Origin: an uncultured Clostridia bacterium
GTDB taxonomy: Bacteria > Bacillota_A > Clostridia > Oscillospirales > Oscillospiraceae
DNA: 5,304 nucleotides
NCBI GenBank assembly: GCA_949289625.1
Contig: CASEPH010000025.1
Location: 1-5,304 of the forward strand
Direction: 5' to 3'
Part shown: in pieces, positions 1 to 5,200 of the stretch
Position numbering within the stretch: position 1 is the first letter of the stretch
Layout of the letters: every line of letters starts with the position of its first letter
Notes under the pieces: generated by a model
Database searches by the model: none
Told to the model about the DNA's origin: nothing
What the model saw: the letters and a program-made list of their open reading frames with translations, nothing else
Program-made: the position numbers and the translations under genes

Positions 1-382
1 TGTCCAGATTGTCGATGCGGCGGTAGCGGTTGCTCAAAAAGGCGCGGGCCCGGCCGTCCATCGTCCGGATCATGCGCTGTTCCGGCTCCCGCTGGAACCA
101 GCGGTTGACGTTGTAGGAGAGCAGGCCCACGTCGCTGTCCATCATCCGGTCATAGTACTTCCGGGGGATGCCCAGATAGTCGCCGATCTGTCGGTGGGCG
201 GTCTGCTGGATCTCCAGCGGTTCGATCAGGTCAAGGCCATCACCGCCCCGGAGATGGAGCATGGGCTTGCCGTCCCAGTCCTCCATGACGATGCTGTTGG
301 TATTGACCAGATAGTCCTCCTTGGCCTGGCTCTGGCGCATGATCTCCGCGCCGATCTCCTGTATGGTGCGTCCTGTTTTCAT
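1..382 (-). CDS. DUF932-family protein, N-terminal part (cut by left window edge)
   Basis: Open frame read on the minus strand from ATG at 382-380 to the window edge with no stop, giving the first 127 residues. It begins MKTGRTIQEIGAEI and contains IGDYLGIPRKYYDRMM (about residues 66-81), SYNVNRWF (89-96) and ARAFLSNRYRRIDN (112-125). This pattern, including the phage/plasmid-type 'FLS.RYR..DN' block, is what I know from DUF932 proteins of plasmids, phages and conjugative elements. Their biochemical role is not established. A purine-rich ribosome binding site (GGGAGAGG) lies about 7 nt before the ATG. The start is 17 nt after the stop of the upstream membrane protein gene, so the two are probably co-transcribed. 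The family call is from recall of the sequence style, not a search; the C-terminal part is outside the window. Confidence 0.8.
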   Translation of the reverse strand, partial: MKTGRTIQEIGAEIMRQSQAKEDYLVNTNSIVMEDWDGKPMLHLRGGDGLDLIEPLEIQQTAHRQIGDYLGIPRKYYDRMMDSDVGLLSYNVNRWFQREPEQRMIRTMDGRARAFLSNRYRRIDNLD

Positions 383-399
383 ATTTCGCCTCTCCCTTC

Positions 400-1209
400 T
401 CACCACGCAACCGTGATGCAGTCCCCACGGGCCGCGGCGGCGAGGCCGGCATCCTCCAGGACCTTCACCAGAGTGTCCCAGAGGTGTTTTTCGGGGAAGT
501 CTTCCAGCGTGTCCTGTACCGTCTCCTCATCGCCCTCCATAGGCCGGACGCAGATGCTGCCGTCCTCCTTCAGGAACAGGCAGTGGTACCCCCGGGAGTC
601 CAGGTCGGCGATCAGGGTTTCCAGCGTCTTTCGGCCCTGACGCTCATACCACGCCTGTGGGTCCACATCGTCCTGATTGGGCGGCTGGGCCGGCAGGTCC
701 TGCTCTGCGGTGGGCTCCGCAAGCCCCTTGACCAGCGAGCAGGACAGCGTCCCGCTCTGTTCCAGCTCCACGTCGGCGTACTCATAGCCCGGGACGCCAT
801 AGACGCGGATGCGCCCGATGCCGCCGCGGATTGCGAGCAGGGCCGGGTCTTTCGTCTTCCACTCCCAGCGGGCCTCTGGATAGAGGGCCTTGAGTTGGTC
901 GGAAATCCGGTGATTGACATGGCGCAGCAGCGCCTGGGCCGCCTCTGGATCGTTCTCAGCGGCGCTCCGCTCTGCTTCAGCCCTCTTTCTGTCCTTTTCC
1001 GCCTCCAGGCCCTTCCTTTTCTGCTCCCATCTGTTCCTCCTGACCCGCAGGGCGGGGAGGCCCAGGATAAGGAAGACCCGCAGGCCCCAGATGGCAAAAG
1101 CGCCAACAAGGAGCGGGATCTGCCAGTCACCGCGCACAAACGCGATAACGGCGAGGACGGCGGCAACCAGGATAGAAGTGCTGGTCCACATGGGATTTTT
1201 CTGTTTCAC
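400..1209 (-). CDS. Two-TM membrane protein with coiled coil, function unknown
   Basis: A 269-aa protein I do not recognise by function. A short polar N-terminus is followed by two hydrophobic segments (about residues 12-25 and 31-51), a basic stretch RVRRNRWEQKRK, and a charged Lys/Glu/Arg-rich helix to about residue 87 that may be a coiled coil. The rest is a soluble mixed alpha/beta region of about 180 residues containing IGRIRVYGVPGYEYADVELE, so most of the protein is probably cytoplasmic behind a membrane anchor. I prefer GTG at 1209 because AAAGGTGG sits 8 nt upstream; a GTG at 1221 would add four residues but overlaps that ribosome binding site. It lies between ssb and the DUF932 gene, all on the minus strand, but behind a terminator-like hairpin. 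An element-backbone role is inferred only from context. Confidence 0.75.
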   Translation of the reverse strand: MKQKNPMWTSTSILVAAVLAVIAFVRGDWQIPLLVGAFAIWGLRVFLILGLPALRVRRNRWEQKRKGLEAEKDRKRAEAERSAAENDPEAAQALLRHVNHRISDQLKALYPEARWEWKTKDPALLAIRGGIGRIRVYGVPGYEYADVELEQSGTLSCSLVKGLAEPTAEQDLPAQPPNQDDVDPQAWYERQGRKTLETLIADLDSRGYHCLFLKEDGSICVRPMEGDEETVQDTLEDFPEKHLWDTLVKVLEDAGLAAAARGDCITVAW

Positions 1210-1240
1210 TTGTGATTCCACCTTTCTCTATTTCTTTGGG

Positions 1241-1309
1241 AAAATAAAAAAAGAGGCACGATACACAAGCTCAGAATGTCTCTGAAACATTGATGTATCG
1301 TGTCTCTTT
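1241..1309 (-). terminator. Long hairpin with U-rich tail between ssb and the membrane protein gene
   Basis: On the minus strand a 16-bp stem (arms 1250-1265 and 1294-1309, one mismatch at 1256/1303) is followed by a T-rich run corresponding to plus-strand A residues 1246-1252 and 1241-1244. The 28-nt loop contains a second small hairpin, TCAGA/TCTGA (1271-1275 and 1281-1285). This fits an intrinsic terminator placed 14 nt after the ssb stop. Because the next minus-strand gene starts only about 30 nt beyond it and has no clear promoter of its own, it may be leaky or regulated, not a final terminator. Confidence 0.75.
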
Positions 1310-1322
1310 GGCTGCCGGATGG

Positions 1323-1739
1323 TTATTCCGGCAGGGTTTCCCGCTCCCCGTCAATCGTGCCGTCGGGGATTGGGATAGGTCTTTGCGCTGTGTCTGCTGT
1401 TTGGCCGGGAGATTGCCCCGTCCGCCCTTGGCTTGGGACGAAGCCCCAGTCGCTCAGCTCAAGCCGCAGTCCCTTGTCCCGGGTCACACCGTCTTTCCTG
1501 GTGTACTCCTCCAGTTCCAGGGAACCGGATACCCAGAGCAGGCTGCCTTTCTTGACGCCGGCTTTCTGGAGCCTGCGCATCACATCCCCCCGGGCCCAGA
1601 CCTGGTAATACTGGGTCCTGGTTCTGTGTCCATACCCGATGCGTTCCCCAAGGGAAAACATGGTGTAGGGGTTCTGATTCACGCTCGTTCCATGCCTCGG
1701 CTCAGACGCTGCCCAGCCGATGGTGTAGAGTTGTGCCAT
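1323..1739 (-). CDS. ssb: Single-stranded DNA-binding protein (element-type SSB)
   Basis: A 138-aa protein with an OB-fold SSB layout. It starts MAQLYTIGWAASEP, where chromosomal SSBs have their 'GRLT.DPE' strand, continues with a core YYQVWARGDVMRRLQ (about residues 47-61), then KKGSLLWVSGSLELEEYTR, the counterpart of the conserved 'KGs.V.VeGrL..rsy' block. The last 30 residues are Pro/Gln/Thr/Asp-rich and probably disordered. The tail ends GERETLPE and lacks the DDDIPF-like acidic tip that recruits repair partners in housekeeping SSBs. I chose ATG 1739 because AAAGGAG precedes it closely and OB-fold similarity begins there; the frame stays open upstream to ATG 1877, but that part is leader. 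It likely coats single-stranded DNA during element transfer or replication, inferred from its family and neighbours. Confidence 0.88.
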   Translation of the reverse strand: MAQLYTIGWAASEPRHGTSVNQNPYTMFSLGERIGYGHRTRTQYYQVWARGDVMRRLQKAGVKKGSLLWVSGSLELEEYTRKDGVTRDKGLRLELSDWGFVPSQGRTGQSPGQTADTAQRPIPIPDGTIDGERETLPE

Positions 1740-1932
1740 CTCTCTCCTTTCCGCCCAAAGGCTAAATTTACACAAAAAATGCCAGAGGACAGACTGCTTC
1801 CCTGAACGGGTACAGTAATGCCACTGGCACATGCGTACAAACCTGACAACGTGTGCAATGCGAGACCACTCGCTCATAGGCCAATCCGACTTGACCTACC
1901 CTCATACGAGGAGCGCACAAAGAATCAATTAC
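1740..1932 (-). promoter_or_regulatory. Structured 5' leader of ssb, probable transcription attenuator
   Basis: About 190 nt separate the predicted transcription start (near 1932) from the ssb ATG. In transcription order they can form CCTC/GAGG (1911-1900), a 6-bp hairpin with one G-U pair (1896-1879), GCGAG/CTCGC with loop TGGT (1873-1860), and GCACA-CGT pairing with ACG-CA-TGTGC (1856-1849 with 1836-1827). The last shares bases 1827-1829 with the outer stem of the terminator hairpin, so the two are mutually exclusive. Two overlapping short frames cross it. One runs from ATG 1905 to a stop at 1768, 45 aa, Cys-rich (CTRCQVC), ending just after the T-run. The other starts at ATG 1877 (MSEWSRIAHVV) and runs in frame into ssb. 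Neither has a good ribosome binding site, so which, if either, is translated is open. Confidence 0.5.
1774..1829 (-). terminator. Attenuator-like terminator hairpin in the ssb leader
   Basis: Read on the minus strand, TGCCAG (1829-1824) pairs with CTGGCA (1785-1780) and is followed directly by six T (1779-1774). Inside the outer stem, ACTG/CAGT (1816-1813 with 1796-1793) and CCC/GGG (1810-1808 with 1802-1800) can form an inner arm with a five-base loop. The T-run ends 34 nt before the ssb ATG, so the hairpin sits inside the transcript, upstream of the gene. The 5' arm can alternatively pair with upstream sequence, as expected of an attenuator. Confidence 0.6.
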
Positions 1933-1935
1933 ACA

Positions 1936-1946
1936 GGTAGTCTACC
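1936..1946. promoter_or_regulatory. Perfect inverted repeat over the -10 box, possible operator
   Basis: GGTAG-T-CTACC, five-base arms around one central base, covers the whole -10 hexamer of the ssb promoter. A repressor bound here would block transcription. The arms are short, so chance is possible, and no regulator gene is visible in the window. Confidence 0.3.
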
Positions 1947-1967
1947 ACAAGATATAGATGTTGTCAA
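1939..1967 (-). promoter_or_regulatory. Extended -10 sigma-A promoter for the ssb operon
   Basis: Minus-strand -35 TTGACA (1967-1962) is a perfect match to consensus. A 17-nt spacer ends in TGG, an extended -10 element, and the -10 is TAGACT (1944-1939, four of six). Transcription should start near 1932. This is the only convincing promoter for the minus-strand gene group. Confidence 0.75.
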
Positions 1968-2130
1968 CTATATAATACAATATTTAGTGTTTCTGGCCTC
2001 ACAGAGCGCAATATCCTGATAGAAAGCTGGAACCCAGGGGCAGCAGCCCGGCGAAATGGCTTCTGGCCCGGAACTTGGCGGTAATCCGCACGCGCTGTAA
2101 TTCTTTTCTGCCGCAGGCAGTCCAGCCGGA

Positions 2131-2136
2131 TATAAT
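2131..2136 (+). promoter_or_regulatory. Likely -10 box of the recombinase promoter
   Basis: A perfect TATAAT lies about 40 nt before the recombinase ATG, placing a start near 2143. The matching -35 is poor (CTGCCG at 2108-2113, three of six, 17-nt spacer), so this promoter is weak or needs an activator. It fires away from the ssb promoter. The rest of the region between the two promoters (1968-2130) shows no gene I can support. Confidence 0.4.
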
Positions 2137-2176
2137 CAGGGATGAACTCAATGAACAAAAAGGAGGCTTCCTAAAT

Positions 2177-3091
2177 ATGTCAAACCTTGAGGAGCTGGTC
2201 GTTTTCTATCTGGAGCTATGCCAGTACGAGAAGAAATTGTCCCAGGACACCTTGAAAGCGTACCGCATTGACCTGCGGCAATTCGCTTGCTTTTGCGCCG
2301 GCCGGGAGGGTGGAAAAGATCTCATCAGCAGCTATGTCAAATACCTGAACGAGACATTTTCACCCCGGTCCGTCAAGCGCAAGCTGGCGTCGGTACGGGC
2401 CTTTTATCATACTATGGAGGAGCTGGAGCAAATCCCGCAGAATCCATTTGATAAGCTCAGGCTCCACATCCAATACCCGCGGCAGCTGCCCCGCACGATC
2501 CCGGAGGATCTTGTCCAGGCCCTGCTGCGCGAGGCATATTCAGAATACCGGCGCCGGGGAGAGGATCTTCGCGTCCTGCGGGATATTGTTGTCCTGGAGC
2601 TGCTGTTCAGCACCGGGATCAGGGTCTCTGAGCTGTGTAAGCTCTCACCGGAGACTGTTCAGCTCAGTGAGCACAAGCTGCGGCTCCTGATCAGCGGGAA
2701 GGGCCGCAAGGAGCGGATCATCCAAATTGAAACACCAGAAATCCTCCATATTTTGAGGATATACTGTTGCCGCTGCGGGGAGCAGATCCATGAGGCAAAC
2801 GCCCTGCTGCTGAACAACCGGAAAATGCCGCTGTCCCAACAGTCCGTGCGGAGGATCATTCGCCGGTATCTGCTCCGGCTCCATGTCGCACAGCCGGTCA
2901 CGCCGCATATGTTCCGCCATACATTCGCCACCTCGCTGCTGGAGGCCGGTATGGATATCCGATATATCCAGGCCCTTCTTGGACACAGCTCCATTTCCAC
3001 AACACAAATCTATACCCATGTGGCGGCGGAACGGCAGACGGCGCTCCTAGCGGAGCTGCATCCGAGAGGAAAAATGAATTTCACCCTTTAA
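2177..3091 (+). CDS. Tyrosine recombinase/integrase (XerC/XerD-like)
   Basis: A 304-aa site-specific recombinase of normal length for the Xer-like class. Residues 1-95 form a SAM-like core-binding domain (LVVFYLELCQYEKKLSQDTL... SPRSVKRKLASVRAFY). The catalytic domain follows, with every active-site residue present: Arg149 in STGIRVSEL, Lys175 in SGKGRKERI, His244 and Arg247 in TPHMFRHTFATSLL, His270 in LLGHSSISTTQIYTHV, and the nucleophile Tyr279. It should cut and rejoin DNA at short inverted core sites through a 3'-phosphotyrosine intermediate. ATG 2177 is chosen because AAAAAGGAGG (2157-2166) lies 10 nt upstream; the frame is open further back to a TTG at 2075, without a ribosome binding site. 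No excisionase gene adjoins it, so it could be an element integrase, a resolvase or a cargo-shuffling enzyme. Confidence 0.92.
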   Translation: MSNLEELVVFYLELCQYEKKLSQDTLKAYRIDLRQFACFCAGREGGKDLISSYVKYLNETFSPRSVKRKLASVRAFYHTMEELEQIPQNPFDKLRLHIQYPRQLPRTIPEDLVQALLREAYSEYRRRGEDLRVLRDIVVLELLFSTGIRVSELCKLSPETVQLSEHKLRLLISGKGRKERIIQIETPEILHILRIYCCRCGEQIHEANALLLNNRKMPLSQQSVRRIIRRYLLRLHVAQPVTPHMFRHTFATSLLEAGMDIRYIQALLGHSSISTTQIYTHVAAERQTALLAELHPRGKMNFTL

Positions 3092-3095
3092 TCTT

Positions 3096-3141
3096 TTAAG
3101 GGGAGGACTACCAGACCATCGCCTGGTAGTCCTCCTCTTAA
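3096..3141 (+). terminator. 19-bp hairpin after the recombinase gene
   Basis: Arms 3096-3114 and 3123-3141 pair over 19 positions with a single G-U, around an 8-nt loop; the core is GGAGGACTACCAG against CTGGTAGTCCTCC. It starts 4 nt after the recombinase stop, where a terminator belongs. The tail is only TCTTAAT and there is no clear T-run on either strand, so it may act as a weak terminator, an mRNA-stabilising 3' end or a protein-binding inverted repeat. Confidence 0.6.
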
Positions 3142-3211
3142 TGAAACGATAATCTATTTGGCAACGGTCATTTGTAATGCACCATTCAGCTTAAAATAAA
3201 GGGTACAGGGA

Positions 3212-3240
3212 TTGAAATACCAGGTAAAGTCCGATATAAT
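3212..3240 (+). promoter_or_regulatory. Near-consensus sigma-A promoter of the ATPase-nuclease operon
   Basis: TTGAAA (3212-3217), a 17-nt spacer and a perfect TATAAT (3235-3240) predict a start near 3247 and an untranslated leader of about 32 nt. I see no operator-like repeat on it, suggesting constitutive expression. This gives the two downstream genes a promoter independent of the recombinase. Confidence 0.75.
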
Positions 3241-3278
3241 GAGTAATATCAAATCCTAAATAAGTTGGAGGGTATGCT

Positions 3279-4586
3279 ATGCACCAACTTCTGATTGAGC
3301 GGCTGGGGCCGATCCATCACTGTGAGTTCACTATCCGACAGTATACGGTTTTGACTGGATACCAAGCGTCTGGAAAAAGTACAATCGCAAAGGCAGTCTA
3401 CTTTTTTCGCACTTTGAAAGGTGACATTTATCAATTAATGCTCCGCAGACAGTATGAAACACTGAATATCCAGCAGGGTTATGCGCAGATTGAGGACCCC
3501 GAACATCAGACACTGGCAAGTGAATTTGAGCGCCATATACACAACAAATTTCTCAGTACGTTTGGCACTTCCTACTGTATGGATCGAGATATGCGCCTGT
3601 GCTACCGATACCAAGATGGTGTGGAAATAACCATCTGCCTAAAGGAGAGCCGTGACAAACTGACGCCCAATTATGTCTGGGTGGAGTATTCCCAGCAAAT
3701 CCGAAACTTTTTGATAATGCGTGAGAACGACGCTGCCCAACCCCGGATCAGTGCGGAACTAGATGCCTTATTCAACGATCCATTTGAAACAGTTTATATC
3801 CCGGCCGGCCGCAGTGTTCTGACAATTCTAGGCAGCCAATTCAGCTATTTATATTCCACCATGGATGATACGCAGAAGCGGTTGCTGGATGCCTGCACAA
3901 GGGACTACCTGGAGCTGGTGATGCGTCTTCGTCCGCAGTTTTCTAACGGCTTGGAGGGCCTCTTGGCTGGAAAGCAGGTATCAGAGATAGAACAAGAACT
4001 CTTTTTGGAGGCACTCAGATTGATTCGACAGGTGTTGAGAGGCCGATATGTGGCCTCTGATGGGGAAGAACGCATATGGGTAGCAAAAGACAGCTATGTG
4101 AAGATCAATTTTGCATCTTCGGGTCAGCAGGAAATTGTGTGGATCCTCAATCTCTTATTTTACTATTTAGTACTACAAAAACCTGTGTTCTTTATTATTG
4201 AAGAGCCGGAGTCCAATTTGTTTCCGGCATCTCAAAAAGCGGTGATTGAACTGATTGCTTTGGTAGTAGGTGCGGGGAACGCCGTGTTACTGACCACTCA
4301 CAGCCCCTATGTGCTGGGCGCAATCAATAATCTGCTCTATGCTGGAACCGTTGGGAAGCTGGCAAATCGCCAGGTGTCCGAAATTGTCTCCCCATCTAAG
4401 TGGATTGACAGCAGTGTATGCGACGCTCGCTTCGTTCAAAACGGTGAGGCAAAGTCTTGTATGGATAATGAACTGGCTCAGATCGATAATGCCCTGCTGG
4501 ATCAGATTTCCCACGACATCAATCTAGAGTATGATAGACTGTTTGAGGTAGAACAGGCAGTGGAGGGGGATGCGTCGTGCCGCTAA
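3279..4586 (+). CDS. ABC/SMC/OLD-class AAA ATPase, probable defence-system component
   Basis: A 435-aa soluble ATPase of the overcoming-lysogeny-defect/AAA_15-AAA_21 type. It starts with the short strand MHQLLIERLGPI. Walker A is GYQASGKST (residues 27-35). YIPAGRS (173-179) is a block seen in such proteins. An ABC-like signature SSGQQE (280-285), Walker B VFFIIEEPESNLFP (303-316, with Glu308/Glu309) and an H-loop TTHSP (339-343) follow. The nucleotide-binding site therefore looks complete, probably acting as a head-to-head dimer. The C-terminal 90 residues are helical and acidic; unlike OLD/GajA there is no TOPRIM nuclease domain. GGAGG at 3267-3271 lies 7 nt before the ATG. The next gene overlaps its last 10 nt, so the two products probably work together, the ATPase as sensor or motor. 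Defence is inferred from layout; the exact subfamily is not identified. Confidence 0.85.
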   Translation: MHQLLIERLGPIHHCEFTIRQYTVLTGYQASGKSTIAKAVYFFRTLKGDIYQLMLRRQYETLNIQQGYAQIEDPEHQTLASEFERHIHNKFLSTFGTSYCMDRDMRLCYRYQDGVEITICLKESRDKLTPNYVWVEYSQQIRNFLIMRENDAAQPRISAELDALFNDPFETVYIPAGRSVLTILGSQFSYLYSTMDDTQKRLLDACTRDYLELVMRLRPQFSNGLEGLLAGKQVSEIEQELFLEALRLIRQVLRGRYVASDGEERIWVAKDSYVKINFASSGQQEIVWILNLLFYYLVLQKPVFFIIEEPESNLFPASQKAVIELIALVVGAGNAVLLTTHSPYVLGAINNLLYAGTVGKLANRQVSEIVSPSKWIDSSVCDARFVQNGEAKSCMDNELAQIDNALLDQISHDINLEYDRLFEVEQAVEGDASCR

Positions 4587-5005
4587 ATGGATACCGCTCC
4601 CTCTGCATACAACACCAGCCCATTATTGTAAGCAAAGAGCAGGGCCGAGTGCACCGGGCCAATAATCCCCAGGGGCGCAGTAAAGTTAGCCACTATCGAA
4701 TTGATGGCTATGTGATTCAAGGAGGCACCATCCGTTGCGATTTCTTGCTGATGAACGACGATAGTGCCGATGCCTACCTGATTGAACTGAAAGGCTCTGA
4801 CATTGAGCATGGGCTGGAGCAGCTGGAGGCAACTGCACTGTACCTACAAGCAGAATTAAATGGATATAGGGTCAAATACCGACTCATTCATTCCCGTGCC
4901 AAGACACAGGCCATTAGTGGAATCAAATTTAAGAAGTTTTGCCGTCGGCACGCCCAAAAAGGCGAATTTCTTCACCAGGAGGGCCAACTGGTAGAAACCA
5001 TCTAG
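4577..5005 (+). CDS. Small PD-(D/E)XK nuclease-like protein coupled to the ATPase
   Basis: A 142-aa protein that I cannot assign to a named family. Residues 40-85 read YRIDGYVI... RCDFLL... AYLIELKGSD... LEQLEAT. Asp55 lies at the end of one beta strand, Glu70 and Lys72 form an E-L-K triplet in the next, and a helix with Gln82 follows. D-x14-E-x-K followed by a Gln-bearing helix is the hallmark of the PD-(D/E)XK nuclease core. The basic C-terminal half (KFKKFCRRH, about 117-125) could contact nucleic acid. The start is GTG, with GGAGGGGG at 4562-4569, and it overlaps the ATPase stop by 10 nt, indicating translational coupling. No membrane segment or signal peptide is visible. It is plausibly the effector of the pair, cutting DNA or RNA when the ATPase is triggered; that is inference. 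A non-catalytic partner remains possible. Confidence 0.75.
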   Translation: MPLNGYRSLCIQHQPIIVSKEQGRVHRANNPQGRSKVSHYRIDGYVIQGGTIRCDFLLMNDDSADAYLIELKGSDIEHGLEQLEATALYLQAELNGYRVKYRLIHSRAKTQAISGIKFKKFCRRHAQKGEFLHQEGQLVETI

Positions 5006-5086
5006 CTTGATGAAGTATCAGGGCCTCGTTATAAAGCTAATCTTAGTGCATCCCGGACAAATACAATATCGGTTTGCTTACTACTC

Positions 5087-5120
5087 AAGTGCTACCAGCC
5101 ATTGGTAGCACTTTTATTTT
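5087..5120 (+). terminator. Intrinsic terminator of the ATPase-nuclease operon
   Basis: A perfect 11-bp stem (AAGTGCTACCA at 5087-5097, TGGTAGCACTT at 5103-5113), a five-base loop GCCAT and a tail TTTTATTTT (5112-5120). It lies about 80 nt after the stop of the nuclease-like gene, and nothing coding is apparent between them. Confidence 0.88.
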
Positions 5121-5162
5121 GCCCGCCAAAAGCATGATGATTAGAAATAATAATTCATTGAA

Positions 5163-5181
5163 CGATAATCTGGAATTATCG
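5163..5181. promoter_or_regulatory. AT-rich inverted repeat before the right-edge gene
   Basis: CGATAAT (5163-5169) and ATTATCG (5175-5181) form a perfect 7-base inverted repeat around CTGGA, followed by GGTGTTTTT and then the ribosome binding site of the next gene. It could be an operator, a leader hairpin or a weak attenuator. I find no convincing promoter for that gene between 5121 and 5200. Confidence 0.35.
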
Positions 5182-5200
5182 GGTGTTTTTGGAGGGACGT

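Noticed and set aside
484..1215. Long plus-strand open frame opposite the membrane protein gene
   Set aside because: It is a GC-rich shadow of the minus-strand gene, with no ribosome binding site and no recognisable domain. The minus-strand protein has coherent TM, coiled-coil and soluble parts.
1290..1805. Plus-strand frame opposite ssb
   Set aside because: Antisense to a clear OB-fold SSB. Its Pro/Gly-rich product looks like a shadow frame.
1740..1877. N-terminal extension of SSB from ATG 1877 (MSEWSRIAHVV...)
   Set aside because: No ribosome binding site; it spans the attenuator hairpin, and SSB similarity begins at ATG 1739, which has AAAGGAG before it. Kept only as a possible leader peptide.
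1831..2019. Plus-strand 62-aa frame across the ssb leader and promoter
   Set aside because: No ribosome binding site, and it lies entirely over minus-strand regulatory sequence.
1964..2158. Minus-strand 64-aa frame in the divergent intergenic region
   Set aside because: No ribosome binding site and no recognisable domain; it ends over the ssb promoter -35 region.
2142..2174. Tiny upstream frame ending MNKKEAS just before the recombinase start
   Set aside because: It contains the recombinase ribosome binding site but has no properly spaced one of its own. Probably incidental.
2075..2176. N-terminal extension of the recombinase from TTG 2075
   Set aside because: No ribosome binding site, and it would start upstream of the likely TATAAT. 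ATG 2177 has a near-perfect AGGAGG at good distance and gives the usual family length.
3279..5005. Assignment of the pair to Septu, Gabija or PARIS
   Set aside because: The partner lacks an HNH motif, helicase motifs or a recognisable TOPRIM/DUF4435 layout, and the ATPase has no C-terminal TOPRIM domain.
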